A stretch of 64,000 bases of DNA from Bradyrhizobium sp. AZCC 2262 (GCF_036924535.1 NZ_JAZHRT010000001.1:1426001-1490000); one strand, 5' to 3'. Positions 10,245-18,340 are shown, counted from the stretch's first letter. The notes: generated from the letters alone by a model not told the origin. Numbers and translations are program-made.

Positions 10245-11861
10245 GTGAGCAACACCGTCCTCGAAGTCTCGAATCTTTCCGTCGCCATCAAGGGAGGCGA
10301 CCGGACGCATGCGGTGCAGGGCATCAACCTGACCGTCGGCGCCGACGAGATCGTCTGCGTGGTGGGCGAATCCGGCTCCGGCAAGTCGGTAACGGCGCAG
10401 GCCGTGATGGGCCTGCTGCCGAAAGGCGCGATGCAGGTCGAGAGCGGCTCGATCCGGCTGCAGGGCGATCAACTGCTCACCAAATCCGACGCGGAGTTGC
10501 GCGCGATCCGCGGCACCCGCATGGCCATGGTGTTCCAGGAGCCGATGACTGCGCTCAATCCGGTCGAGCGGGTCGGCGACCAGATCCGCGAAGTGCTGGA
10601 GATCCACACCAGCCTCGACCAGAAGGAGCAGCGCGCGCGCGTGCTCGAGATCATGCGCGCGGTGCATCTGCCCGATCCCGAACAGATGATCGACGCCTAT
10701 CCGCACCAGCTCTCCGGCGGCCAGCGCCAGCGGATCATGATCGCGGCGGCGCTGGTGCTAGATCCCGCTTTGCTGATTGCCGATGAGCCGACCACCGCGC
10801 TCGACGTCACCACGCAGGCGCAGATCCTCAAGCTCGTGCGGGAAATGCAGGGGCGCAAGAAAACCGGCGTGCTGTTCATCACGCATGATTTCGGCGTCGT
10901 TTCCGAGATCGCCGACCGCGTCGTGGTGATGCAGATGGGCCGGATCGTGGAGCAGGGCCCGTGCGAGGAGGTGCTGCGGAATCCACGAGAAGACTATACC
11001 AGGATGCTGCTGGGCGCGGTGCCGAGCATGACGCCGCCGAAGCGGTCGCCGGTGACCGGCCCGGTGGTGCTGCAGACCGAAAATCTTTTCAAGACCTATG
11101 GTAAGCGCTCGCTGTTCCAGCCGAAGGCGCGCGTGGTGGCCGCGGTCAAGGACGTCTCGCTGACAATCCGGCGCGGCGAAACGCTGGGCATTGTCGGCGA
11201 GTCCGGGTCCGGCAAGTCCACGGTGGCGCGCTGCGTCGCGCGGCTGGTCGATGCCACCGACGGCGGCATCAAGATCGACGGTGTCGATATCGCGGCGATG
11301 CGCGAAGCGAAATTCCGCCCGATGCGCCGGCGCATCCAGTTCATCTTTCAGGACCCGTATCGATCGCTCAATCCGCGCCGCACCGTCGGCGAGGCGATCA
11401 TCGAGGGACCGATGAATTTTGGCCTCAGCCGCAAGGAGGCGCTGCAGCGCGCACGCGACCTGATGGCCGTGGTGCATCTGCCGCCGGCTGCGATCGACCG
11501 TTTCCCGCACCAGTTCTCCGGCGGCCAGCGCCAGCGGATCTGCATCGCGCGGGCGCTGGCGATGGAGCCTGAATTGTTGATCGGCGACGAGCCGGTGTCC
11601 GCGCTCGACGTCTCCGTGCAGGATCAGGTGCTGAAGCTGCTCGACGAAGTGCGCCGCAAGTTCAATCTGGCGGTGCTGTTCATCACCCACGATCTGCGGG
11701 TGGCCGCCCAGGTCTGCGATCGGATCGCGGTGATGCAGCGCGGGGTGATAGTCGAGCAGGGCGCCACGGCAGACGTTTTTGCCGCGCCCCAGCACGAATA
11801 CACCAAGGCATTGTTCGACGCCGCGCCCGGCCGCCATCAGGAATTTGCCGCCAGCGCGTAA
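10245..11861 (+). CDS. Fused dipeptide ABC transporter ATPase (DppD-DppF in one polypeptide)
   Basis: The 538-residue protein carries two complete nucleotide-binding domains. Domain 1 has Walker A GESGSGKS (41-48), signature LSGGQ (156-160), Walker B LLIADE (176-181) and the H-loop ITHD. Domain 2 has Walker A at 318-325, signature FSGGQ (424-428) and its own Walker B and H-loop. A linker of about 60 residues lies between them. The start is GTG at 10245, 1 bp after the permease stop. Fusion of the D and F subunits is common in this transporter family (as in GsiA/DdpDF-like proteins) and forces 1:1 assembly. It is the last gene of the operon. Confidence 0.95.
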   Translation: MSNTVLEVSNLSVAIKGGDRTHAVQGINLTVGADEIVCVVGESGSGKSVTAQAVMGLLPKGAMQVESGSIRLQGDQLLTKSDAELRAIRGTRMAMVFQEPMTALNPVERVGDQIREVLEIHTSLDQKEQRARVLEIMRAVHLPDPEQMIDAYPHQLSGGQRQRIMIAAALVLDPALLIADEPTTALDVTTQAQILKLVREMQGRKKTGVLFITHDFGVVSEIADRVVVMQMGRIVEQGPCEEVLRNPREDYTRMLLGAVPSMTPPKRSPVTGPVVLQTENLFKTYGKRSLFQPKARVVAAVKDVSLTIRRGETLGIVGESGSGKSTVARCVARLVDATDGGIKIDGVDIAAMREAKFRPMRRRIQFIFQDPYRSLNPRRTVGEAIIEGPMNFGLSRKEALQRARDLMAVVHLPPAAIDRFPHQFSGGQRQRICIARALAMEPELLIGDEPVSALDVSVQDQVLKLLDEVRRKFNLAVLFITHDLRVAAQVCDRIAVMQRGVIVEQGATADVFAAPQHEYTKALFDAAPGRHQEFAASA

Positions 11862-11930
11862 TTGGCTTCGTCATCACGACCCAACAGGTCACGGAAATGC
11901 GCGCCCGATGGCTCGCAATGACAGTGAAGG

Positions 11931-12077
11931 TCAGCAGTGGGTATCCCGCATCAGTTCCGGACCATCGCTCGACAGCGGCGAGGGGATTTGCGGTTGTTGT
12001 GGCTGGGATGACCGCCGATCCGTGGGTAATTTGCGCCCGGTTCCGGCAGGTTTGTCCAAGGGTTGTTCGCTAGCCAT
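11931..12077 (-). CDS. Possible small protein (48 aa), unknown function
   Basis: A short reading frame starts at ATG 12075-12077 with AAGGAG about 10 nt upstream, an excellent ribosome binding site. It encodes a Pro-, Ser- and Gln-rich hydrophilic peptide beginning MASEQPLDKPAGTGRK, with no cysteine pair or membrane segment. It lies 51 bp downstream of the alpha/beta hydrolase gene on the same strand. The main support is the binding site; the amino-acid composition is not decisive. The rest of the 11862-12128 gap shows only fragments of dispersed repeat. Confidence 0.4.
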   Translation of the reverse strand: MASEQPLDKPAGTGRKLPTDRRSSQPQQPQIPSPLSSDGPELMRDTHC

Positions 12078-12128
12078 GTCGTCATACTCCTTTTGTGCAT
12101 GACAACATTTTTGTGTGCGTTGCGTTCC

Positions 12129-12986
12129 TCAGGCCGGATGCGCGGCGAGATGTTCCAGCATTAATTCGCATACACGCTCCGGCGCCTGATCCGCCGCAAA
12201 ATGCCCGACGCCCGGCAACACCTCGAAACGATAGGGCGCGGCGATGAAATCGACCGTGCCTTCGGCGGCGGCGCGGCCGACGGTGTCGTCGGCGTCGCCC
12301 CAGATATAAAGCGTCGGCACGCGGATCGGGCCGAGCGGCCCGCGGATCGCGCCGCGGGCACGATACCAAGCGAGCGCTGCTTCCATCGCATCCTTGTTGC
12401 CGAGCACGGCGAGATGCCTCTCGATGGCGTCCGCAGGAACGCCATTGGCGGCCAGACGCTCGCGCAGCCATCTGGCGTCGTCGGCCAGCACGACATCGGC
12501 GGCATCCGGTTCCAGAAATGCCTTGTGGTGCTTTGAACGCTGTGCCTGCTCGCCGTCGGCCATCAGCGCGCGATTGAATGCGTTCGGATGCGGCCGCGAG
12601 AGAATGGTGAGCGAGGCCAGCCGCTCGTGGTGGCGGTCGGCGATGCCCCAGGCGATGCTGCCGCCCCAGTCGTGGCCAACGAGATGAAAGCGCGCACTCC
12701 CATAACCCGCGGCCGCCGCGATCGCCATGGCGTCGTCCATCAGGCGGTCGATCAGATAGTGCGAAAATTCACGCGGATCCGGCCGGGCGCCCGGCGAATA
12801 GCCGCGCTGGCTCGGCGCAATGGCGCGATAGCCCATGTCGCCGAGGCAGGCGACCTGCGCGCGCCAGCAATGCATCGATTCCGCAAAGCCGTGCAGCAGC
12901 AGGACCAGCGGCGCCCCCGACGTGCCGGCGGCGATGGCATCAAAGACCAGATGCGGCGCGATGGCGATTTGTTCTGATGCCGGCAT
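12129..12986 (-). CDS. Alpha/beta hydrolase, epoxide hydrolase/haloalkane dehalogenase-like
   Basis: The protein is 285 residues from ATG 12984-12986, with AGGA about 8 nt upstream; in-frame extension to 13259 looks non-coding. The oxyanion motif HGFAE is at 32-36, and the nucleophile elbow GHDWGG places an aspartate (D106) where lipases have serine. An Asp nucleophile is the mark of the epoxide hydrolase/haloalkane and fluoroacetate dehalogenase branch. The catalytic His is in GVGHFAAD near the C-terminus. The substrate cannot be deduced. Its start lies about 130 bp from the divergent acyltransferase gene. Confidence 0.9.
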   Translation of the reverse strand: MPASEQIAIAPHLVFDAIAAGTSGAPLVLLLHGFAESMHCWRAQVACLGDMGYRAIAPSQRGYSPGARPDPREFSHYLIDRLMDDAMAIAAAAGYGSARFHLVGHDWGGSIAWGIADRHHERLASLTILSRPHPNAFNRALMADGEQAQRSKHHKAFLEPDAADVVLADDARWLRERLAANGVPADAIERHLAVLGNKDAMEAALAWYRARGAIRGPLGPIRVPTLYIWGDADDTVGRAAAEGTVDFIAAPYRFEVLPGVGHFAADQAPERVCELMLEHLAAHPA

Positions 12987-13113
12987 GGGGCGATCCTGGA
13001 GGGGCAATCGGGCCAATCCATGGTGAGACGTATTCCAGCCGGGCGGGCGGAATTGTGCAACCCGGGAAAAGTGCTGTATTGGAAGCCGCACAGAGGCCCG
13101 AAGGGACGGACGT

Positions 13114-13851
13114 TTGCAATATCTGAGGTCTATCATATTCGATACCGCCGTGGTGATCCTGACGCTGGTCGTTTCGCTGTCGGTGCCGTTCATGGCGCTG
13201 TTCAATGCGAGCAGCGCGACGGTGCGCGCGGTCTCGCAGGTGTGGGCCAACGGCATCATGTTTCTGATGAAGTACGTGGTGGGGCTGGATTATCGCGTCG
13301 AGGGACGCGAGCACGTTCCAGACGGCCCCTGCATCATCGCCTGCAATCATCAATCGCTGTGGGAGACCGCGGCGCTCTGCGTGATTTTCCCCGACGCCAG
13401 CATCGTCGCCAAGAAGGAGCTGAGGAAGCTGCCGCTCGTTGGTTGGTTTCTGGAGCGATATCCGATGATCCTGGTTGACCGGTCGGCGGGCCGCCAGGCG
13501 CTGCGCCAGATGGTCGATGAGGCGAAGCGCGCGGTCGGCGAAGGGCGCAAGGCGCTGTTGTTTCCGCAGGGCACGCGACAGGCGATCGGCGAGCCCATGG
13601 TGTTCCACTCCGCCGGGATCTCCGCGCTCTACACCAACCTCAACGTCCCGGTGGTGCCGGCGGCGTGCAATTCCGGCCTGTTCTGGGGCAAGAAGACCCT
13701 GATGATGCATTCAGGCACCATCACGCTGTCCTTCCTCCAGCCGATCGCGCCGGGCCTGCCGCGCAAGGAATTCCAGGAAAAGATGGAGCGGATGATTGCA
13801 GAGGAGGCCAGCCGGTTGCTCACGGTGACCGAGGCGAAGGTGGCGCGCTAG
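13114..13851 (+). CDS. Lysophospholipid acyltransferase (PlsC-like)
   Basis: The 245-residue membrane acyltransferase probably makes phosphatidic acid from lysophosphatidate. The start is TTG at 13114 with a GGACGG-type site just upstream; the first in-frame ATG would remove the N-terminal helix (residues 9-30). The catalytic block reads NHQSLWE, so the usual HX4D is HX4E (H79, E84). The phosphate-binding block reads FPQGTR (150-155) instead of FPEGTR. Both substitutions occur together, suggesting a distinct subfamily rather than a dead enzyme. Neighbours give no pathway clue. Confidence 0.88.
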   Translation: MQYLRSIIFDTAVVILTLVVSLSVPFMALFNASSATVRAVSQVWANGIMFLMKYVVGLDYRVEGREHVPDGPCIIACNHQSLWETAALCVIFPDASIVAKKELRKLPLVGWFLERYPMILVDRSAGRQALRQMVDEAKRAVGEGRKALLFPQGTRQAIGEPMVFHSAGISALYTNLNVPVVPAACNSGLFWGKKTLMMHSGTITLSFLQPIAPGLPRKEFQEKMERMIAEEASRLLTVTEAKVAR

Positions 13852-13958
13852 GCCGCAATGCGATGAGGCCGCATCGGAATTGCCCTCCCTCGGGATGCCT
13901 GTCACGGAACCCTAGATGGGAAGCTACGTTTTCTTCCTATCAACATAGGGAGATCGTT

Positions 13959-14186
13959 ATGCGCGCTATTGTCGTCGCTCTCGTCATTTTGCTGACCGAG
14001 ATTTCGCTATCGTTTGCACAGGGTCACATGGGCACGCCACAAGAGCAGCAGGCCTGCACACGGGATGCGCAGCGCTTTTGTCGGCAGCTATTGGGCAATG
14101 ATGGAGCGGTTCAACAATGCTTGCAGCAGAACCGGACCAGACTGAGCCAGAGCTGCCAGAAAGTATTTGCCAGCCGCGGCATGTGA
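13959..14186 (+). CDS. Small secreted Cys-rich repeat protein (GLG1-type repeat)
   Basis: The 75-residue protein starts at ATG 13959, with AGGGAG about 8 nt upstream. It has a signal peptide ending at SLSFA (residue 20). The mature part of about 55 residues has four cysteines, C33, C41, C54 and C66, in the pattern C-x7-C-x12-C-x11-C with DAQRFC and LSQSC. This matches the cysteine-rich repeat first described in Golgi protein GLG1 and present as single repeats in rhizobial exported proteins. Two disulfides in the periplasm are likely. Function is unknown. Confidence 0.8.
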   Translation: MRAIVVALVILLTEISLSFAQGHMGTPQEQQACTRDAQRFCRQLLGNDGAVQQCLQQNRTRLSQSCQKVFASRGM

Positions 14187-14336
14187 GGCTCTTTATTCTG
14201 GCGCCGAACTCGGCCTTTTCAGTACTTGCTACGCGTTGAAATGGCTAAGGCCGGTCTCCCGAGAACTGTGAAGCCGATCGCCGCTCCTGGCCGGGTGAGG
14301 CGGTGTTGGCCGAATGAATACGGGGCCGGCCGGCTT

Positions 14337-14476
14337 AACCTTTAGTTCGGCTGGATCGCTGTTCATGTGCTAAACAACAAGGCTCCATGTCCAAATGGCT
14401 TAAACAGCTTCTGTTTGGAATTTGGGGTCTTCTGCTGATCCCGCTGATCACGCCTATCCTCAAAAGATGGTTGGAG
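14337..14476 (+). repeat. Copy A of a duplicated segment (intact 5' end of the 14387 gene)
   Basis: This stretch covers about 50 bp of upstream DNA and the first 30 codons of the following membrane protein gene. It recurs in degraded form at 35943-36065. A 38-nt core (14403-14440) differs from 36008-36045 at one base. Here the initiator ATG at 14387 is intact. Confidence 0.85.
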
Positions 14477-14974
14477 GAAAACGTCTTCTCCGATCCTAAC
14501 GATATGGCCACGACGGTTTTTCGTAACGCTGTGGCTACGACCGTTTTTGAAAACCTTCTCGCACTGGGCCAGCAGCGTTGGTTTAAATTTGCGTTGGTCT
14601 TTTTGACAGGAATCGTAATTGGTGTCTCATTGGAATGGCTAAACCGGAAGTCGGACGAGAAAAAAGCTTCCGAACTCCGAAGCCTCGGCGCTAAATTTCG
14701 CAGTCTTTCAGATAGCCTCAAAAATCGGACCGCGTCGTCAGGATGGCCGGACAATGTGAGTGATCTTAAGCCTGCAATCATGTCTGCATTCGGCTCCGCC
14801 AGGAAACTTCATCTGTGGGTCCCGGATGAGCATGTGTACCAATTGCCGGATGCGTCATTCCTTTGTGAATATTTCAGATGCGTCGGTAAGCTTTTGGAGG
14901 ATGGACAATTTGACAAGGCCAACAGGGAGGCGATCTCCTGGCAACCATTCCTCGATAACGTGACGTTGTCTTGA
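14387..14974 (+). CDS. Membrane protein of unknown function, AT-rich
   Basis: The 195-residue protein is not recognised. It has a hydrophobic segment at about 5-24 and another at about 66-83, then a basic coiled stretch with RKSDEKKAS and a soluble C-terminal region of about 100 residues. Its base composition is visibly more AT-rich than the flanking genes, and codon use is less GC-biased, which suggests recent acquisition. A degraded copy of its 5' end sits at 35943-36065. It converges on the TMEM175-like gene with a 9-bp gap. No clear ribosome binding site precedes the ATG. Confidence 0.65.
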   Translation: MSKWLKQLLFGIWGLLLIPLITPILKRWLEENVFSDPNDMATTVFRNAVATTVFENLLALGQQRWFKFALVFLTGIVIGVSLEWLNRKSDEKKASELRSLGAKFRSLSDSLKNRTASSGWPDNVSDLKPAIMSAFGSARKLHLWVPDEHVYQLPDASFLCEYFRCVGKLLEDGQFDKANREAISWQPFLDNVTLS

Positions 14975-14983
14975 GTCCACGCC

Positions 14984-15583
14984 CTAACCCGCGCGACGCG
15001 CAGCGAGCCAACCTGCCAGCGGCGCGCCGAACGCCAGGCACCATGCGAATTGCGCAACTTTCGGCGCGATGACGGCGATGGTCGTGCCGAGCACGAACAC
15101 GACAAGCGGAAACAGAGCCGTCGCCAGCAATTGCGGATCGTGGCGGCCCCGCAGCGCGAGAACCCACAGCAGCGCGTTCACCGCGGCGATCAGCGTGAGG
15201 TGGAGGCCGTAGATCACGGCGACCACGCCATCGAGCCGGTAGCTGCCGTAGAGGCCGTTCGTCACCGGCAGGATGATGATCGACAGCAGAAAAAACAGAT
15301 TGAGGAATACCACGCCGCGGCCGCCTTCCGGCGCCACCGCAAGCCGTCGGTGGTGGCTAAACCAGAACAGGCCAGCGACGACGAAGGAGATCGCCAGCGC
15401 GATGATCGGTTGCGCATAGACGCGAACCAGGTCGATCCACTCCGGTGCGCTCTTGAAGCTGCTGGCCTTCGGCAAGTCATAGGCGAGCAAGGTCATCGCC
15501 ACGCCAAAGATGGTGTTGCTCAGCATCTCCAGCCGGCGCATTTCGAAAAGATGGGTTTGTGGCAATGTGGTCCCCAGTCTCAC
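14984..15583 (-). CDS. TMEM175-like (DUF1211) putative potassium channel
   Basis: The 199-residue integral membrane protein of about six helices resembles bacterial TMEM175 proteins, which form K+-permeable tetramers. Support comes from the N-terminal R-x3-LSNTIFGVAMTLLAYDL pattern (residues 17-37) and FWFSHHR (about 73-79), both family hallmarks. The family's conserved FSD after the arginine reads LSN here (21-23), a clear deviation at a structurally important position. The start at 15583 is not backed by a strong ribosome site; initiation at an internal Met (residue 15) is possible. Confidence 0.82.
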   Translation of the reverse strand: MRLGTTLPQTHLFEMRRLEMLSNTIFGVAMTLLAYDLPKASSFKSAPEWIDLVRVYAQPIIALAISFVVAGLFWFSHHRRLAVAPEGGRGVVFLNLFFLLSIIILPVTNGLYGSYRLDGVVAVIYGLHLTLIAAVNALLWVLALRGRHDPQLLATALFPLVVFVLGTTIAVIAPKVAQFAWCLAFGAPLAGWLAARRAG

Positions 15584-15680
15584 CAGTCCATCTTCGCTTT
15601 CGCTGCGCTCAAGCTATGCCGGACACACTCCGACTTCGCGGCCCTCGCGTGGCTGCGCCACGCGTAGCCCGTCAGGGCGT

Positions 15681-15955
15681 GGCTTGCCAAGCCGTAGCTC
15701 GCGGACGCGAAGCCCGCCTTCGCCCTTTGGGCTTCGGCGTGGCAGCCTTCACTCGCTTCGCGAGCGAAGGGCGGCTTGCCAAGCCGTAGCTCGCGGACGC
15801 GAAGCCCGCCTTCGCCCTTTGGGCTTCGGCGTGGCAGCCTTCACTCGCTTCGCGAGCGAAGGGCGGCTTGCCAAGCCGTAGCTCGCGGACGCGAAGCCCG
15901 CCTTCGCCCTTTGGGCTTCGGCGTGGCAGCCTTCACTCGCTTCGCGAGCGAAGGC
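15681..15955. repeat. Three tandem copies of a 92-bp repeat
   Basis: Copies begin at 15681, 15773 and 15865 with GGCTTGCCAAGCCGTAGCTC and are almost identical; the third ends about where the tRNA begins. Each unit contains internal inverted repeats, notably ACTCGCTTCGCGAGCGAAGG. The DNA just left of 15681 carries further partial words of the unit (GCTGCGCCACGCGTAGC). There are no unique spacers, so this is not CRISPR. Because 92 is not a multiple of 3, the reading frame shifts between copies, arguing against a repeat protein. Confidence 0.92.
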
Positions 15956-16042
15956 TGGTGCGGGCGGTGGGACTCGAACCCACACGACGTTGCCATCGAG
16001 GGATTTTAAGTCCCTTGCGTCTACCAGTTCCGCCACGTCCGC
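15956..16042 (-). tRNA. tRNA-Leu (anticodon TAA)
   Basis: The 87-nt class II tRNA has an encoded CCA (15956-15958). On the minus strand the acceptor 5' strand is GCGGACG and the 3' strand CGCCCGC, giving an A5-C68 mismatch. The D arm contains GGCGGAACTGGTAGACGC. The anticodon stem AGGGA/TCCCT encloses the loop CTTAAAA (anticodon TAA), the variable arm pairs CGA with TCG, and the T loop is GTTCGAG. Its 3' end abuts the 92-bp tandem repeats. Confidence 0.97.
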
Positions 16043-16194
16043 TTAGTCTCAGGAGATCAGATACTTAGCGTGTTTACCGGAGAAGTGGAATTGGGATAAT
16101 CTCCGGCCAAAACGCTCCCCACCTTTAAGTGAGCGCGCCGCCAAAGCAAAGCCTCAATGCGGACACTTGGGGTGTTTACCTGCGGCGGGCTTTA

Positions 16195-16299
16195 GAGCGT
16201 TTTCCAGCGAAGTGGAGACCGGTTCGCGTCAAGAAAACGCGTCAAATTAAAATCTAAAGCCTTTTCCGGTCCGATTCCATCGGACCGGAAAGGCTTTAG
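16195..16299. repeat. Dispersed intergenic element with long inverted repeat
   Basis: It begins GAGCGTTTTCCAGCGAAGTG and continues through AAAACGCGTC to a 21-bp inverted repeat. Arms are at 16254-16275 and 16279-16299, starting CTAAAGCC and ending GGCTTTAG, with one bulged base and a short loop. This architecture matches a repeat seen between many genes in rhizobial genomes. It lies just upstream of the lipoprotein gene and could fold in its 5' leader. Confidence 0.7.
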
Positions 16300-16333
16300 G
16301 CAATCTCAACATAATCCACTTAACGAAGGTCCG

Positions 16334-16774
16334 ATGCCCAACTCGCTGTCCCATCTCCGGATATTCTCGCACAGCCTCGCGGCGCTGGCGCTGGTTGCGC
16401 TCGGGGCCGGCCTGTCCGGCTGCGCCGGGATGAGCGACACCATTTCGCCGGCCTTCGCCGATCCCGCCAAATACGATCTCTACGATTGCAAGCAGCTCGA
16501 GCCTGAGCGCAAGAGCCTCGCGGCGCGCACCGCGGAAGTGCAGGGGCTGATGACGAAGGCCGAAACCGGCGTCGCCGGTCCGGTCGTGGCGGAGCTCGCC
16601 TACCGCAATGAATACATTGCGTTGCGCGGCCAGTCGAAGCTGGCCGATGAAGCCTGGCAGAAGAACAGGTGCCATGAATCGAAACCGGAAGCCAGGCCTG
16701 CGCCGGTCCCGCCATCGATCGCGGCTCCCGCTGCCAAGCGCGGCCGTTCAAAGGCCGGCAACAGCGCGAACTAA
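16334..16774 (+). CDS. Putative lipoprotein, unknown function
   Basis: The 146-residue protein has an N-terminal hydrophobic segment followed by the lipobox LSGC (lipidated C30). The mature part contains two further cysteines (in YDCKQLE and KNRCHE) and a Pro/Ala/Lys-rich tail. An ATG at 16334 follows AAGG. The central DCKQLEPERKSLAARTAEVQ region is typical of small rhizobial outer- or inner-membrane lipoproteins of unknown role. Confidence 0.8.
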   Translation: MPNSLSHLRIFSHSLAALALVALGAGLSGCAGMSDTISPAFADPAKYDLYDCKQLEPERKSLAARTAEVQGLMTKAETGVAGPVVAELAYRNEYIALRGQSKLADEAWQKNRCHESKPEARPAPVPPSIAAPAAKRGRSKAGNSAN

Positions 16775-16787
16775 AGTGTGTAGCAGT

Positions 16788-16870
16788 GTAGCCCGGATAC
16801 AGCGCAGCGAAATCCGGGACCACCCACGCCGCTTTCAACAGCCCCGGATTTCGCTTCGCTGCATCTGCCT
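16788..16870. repeat. Intergenic inverted repeat
   Basis: GCAGCGAAATCCGGG at about 16804-16818 is repeated in inverse orientation as CCCCGGATTTCGCTTCGCTG at 16842-16861. It occupies the gap between two convergent genes and could serve as a transcript-end hairpin for both, although no T-run follows. Confidence 0.65.
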
Positions 16871-16884
16871 ACGGCATTCCTCGC

Positions 16885-18087
16885 TCACACCCGCCAGTCA
16901 TAAATCCAGTCCTGCCGCGCCAGCATGCGCTCGGGGCCCATCGCCTTGATGGCAAGGTCGCGCGCCAGCGCCAGCGGTCCGGTGAGATGATAGATGCGCC
17001 CCTGCTGCCGGGCGGCGCGCTGCACGCGCAGCACGCGGCCGCGCCGCTGCCGGCCATAGCGTTTCAGGGTTGCCGGCATGCCCGCGATATTATCGCCCGG
17101 ACTTTCGCTTAAGGCTTTGGCGAGCACGGCGGCGTCCTCGATCGCCATTCCCGCGCCCTGTGCGGCAAACGGCAGCATTGCATGCGCGGCGTCGCCGAGC
17201 AGTGCGATCGCGCCATCCGTCCATTCGCCGATGTCGGGCAGCGTGAACAACGCCCATCGTCGCCACCCGTCGACGGCGCCGAGCAGCATCCGCGCGGTCG
17301 CGGGCCAGCGCCGCGAGGCGAACGCGTTCTTCAGTTCATTGGCGTCGCCCGGCGCGCTCCAGCCCGGCCTGTTCCAGGTTCCCGGCACGATCGCCACGAC
17401 GTTGATCTGCCGTGCCGCCGAGATCGGGTAGGCGACCAGATGCGCGTCCGGTCCCATCCAGAGCTGCACCCGCGGCGCGGTATATTCGCGCGGCAGCGTC
17501 GTCGCATCGAGGGTTCCGCGCCAGGCGATCAGGCCGGAAAATTGCGGTTGCACCTCGGGAAATAAATGGTTCCGCACCGCCGACCAGATGCCGTCGGCAC
17601 CGACCAGCGCCACCGCCAGCTCCTGCTGCCGCGCGTTGCCGCGGCGCTGGACCACGGTCAGCCCCTTGGCGTGCGAGGTCACGTCCTCGAACTGGCAGCC
17701 GAGTCTGAGGTCGATGTCCGGATGGTCGTTGACCTCCGCCTGCAGGGCGCCTTGCAGATCGGCGCGGTGCATCACCCAATAGGGCGCGCCGGCACGAAGG
17801 CTGGCGGCTTCGCCGAGCGGCAGGCGCGCGATCTCGCCGCCCGCCCGCGCGCTCATGATGGTGATGGCCTCGGGCGTCACGGCGCGCGGCGCAAGCCGCG
17901 ACCGCAGGCCGAGGTCGACCAGGATCCGGCTGGCGTTGGGCGAGAGCTGCAGGCCGGCGCCGGCTTCCTCCAGCCGCTCGGCCTTCTCAAGAATGATGAC
18001 GCGAAAGCCTTTTGCGGCGAGCGAAAGCGCTGCCGTCAGTCCCCCGATCCCGGCACCAGCAACGATGATGGTGCGCGCGGCAGCCAC
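16885..18087 (-). CDS. FAD-dependent monooxygenase (salicylate hydroxylase/UbiH-like)
   Basis: The 400-residue class A flavoprotein monooxygenase has the dinucleotide-binding GAGIGG (11-16) with the ribose-binding E34, and the second FAD motif GDAAHAMLPFAAQGAG (about 300). The sequence resembles 3-hydroxybenzoate/salicylate hydroxylases, which oxygenate aromatic rings using NAD(P)H and O2. The GTG start at 18085-18087 lies 7 bp after the zf-CHCC gene, so the two share a transcript. The physiological aromatic substrate is unknown. Confidence 0.92.
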   Translation of the reverse strand: MAAARTIIVAGAGIGGLTAALSLAAKGFRVIILEKAERLEEAGAGLQLSPNASRILVDLGLRSRLAPRAVTPEAITIMSARAGGEIARLPLGEAASLRAGAPYWVMHRADLQGALQAEVNDHPDIDLRLGCQFEDVTSHAKGLTVVQRRGNARQQELAVALVGADGIWSAVRNHLFPEVQPQFSGLIAWRGTLDATTLPREYTAPRVQLWMGPDAHLVAYPISAARQINVVAIVPGTWNRPGWSAPGDANELKNAFASRRWPATARMLLGAVDGWRRWALFTLPDIGEWTDGAIALLGDAAHAMLPFAAQGAGMAIEDAAVLAKALSESPGDNIAGMPATLKRYGRQRRGRVLRVQRAARQQGRIYHLTGPLALARDLAIKAMGPERMLARQDWIYDWRV

Positions 18088-18094
18088 CGAAAGC

Positions 18095-18340
18095 TCAGGC
18101 GACCTTGTCCTTCAGGACGCATTCGGGCGGGCGGGCCTCACCTGCGGCGAGGTCGGCGGCAAAGCGGTACAGCGTGGAGCAATACGGGCAGATGATCTCG
18201 TTGTCGTTGCCGAGGTCGAGAAACACGTGCGGATGGTCGAACGGCGGGTTGGCGCCCACGCACATGAATTCCTGCGAGCCGATCTCGATCACCGAGACTC
18301 CGGCGTCGTTATGAAAATGCGGGACGACATGGTCGGACAT
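18095..18340 (-). CDS. zf-CHCC zinc-finger protein (NDUFS6-like)
   Basis: The protein is 81 residues when started at ATG 18338-18340, which has AAGGTGAAG upstream; a longer in-frame version has no such site. The zinc ligands fit the CHCC pattern: C27, H36 (in DHPHVFLDL), C51 and C54 (CPYC). The same fold forms the accessory NDUFS6 subunit of alphaproteobacterial and mitochondrial complex I. It lies 7 bp upstream of the flavin monooxygenase, a pairing whose meaning is unclear. A role in complex I assembly is inferred from family only. Confidence 0.88.
   Translation of the reverse strand: MSDHVVPHFHNDAGVSVIEIGSQEFMCVGANPPFDHPHVFLDLGNDNEIICPYCSTLYRFAADLAAGEARPPECVLKDKVA

Noticed and set aside
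10758..11837. 359-residue minus-strand frame opposite the fused ATPase
   Set aside because: Antisense shadow of two unmistakable ABC domains; His/Asp/Leu-rich and motif-free.
15681..15955. CRISPR-like array
   Set aside because: The 92-bp units are contiguous without variable spacers, and no cas gene is nearby.
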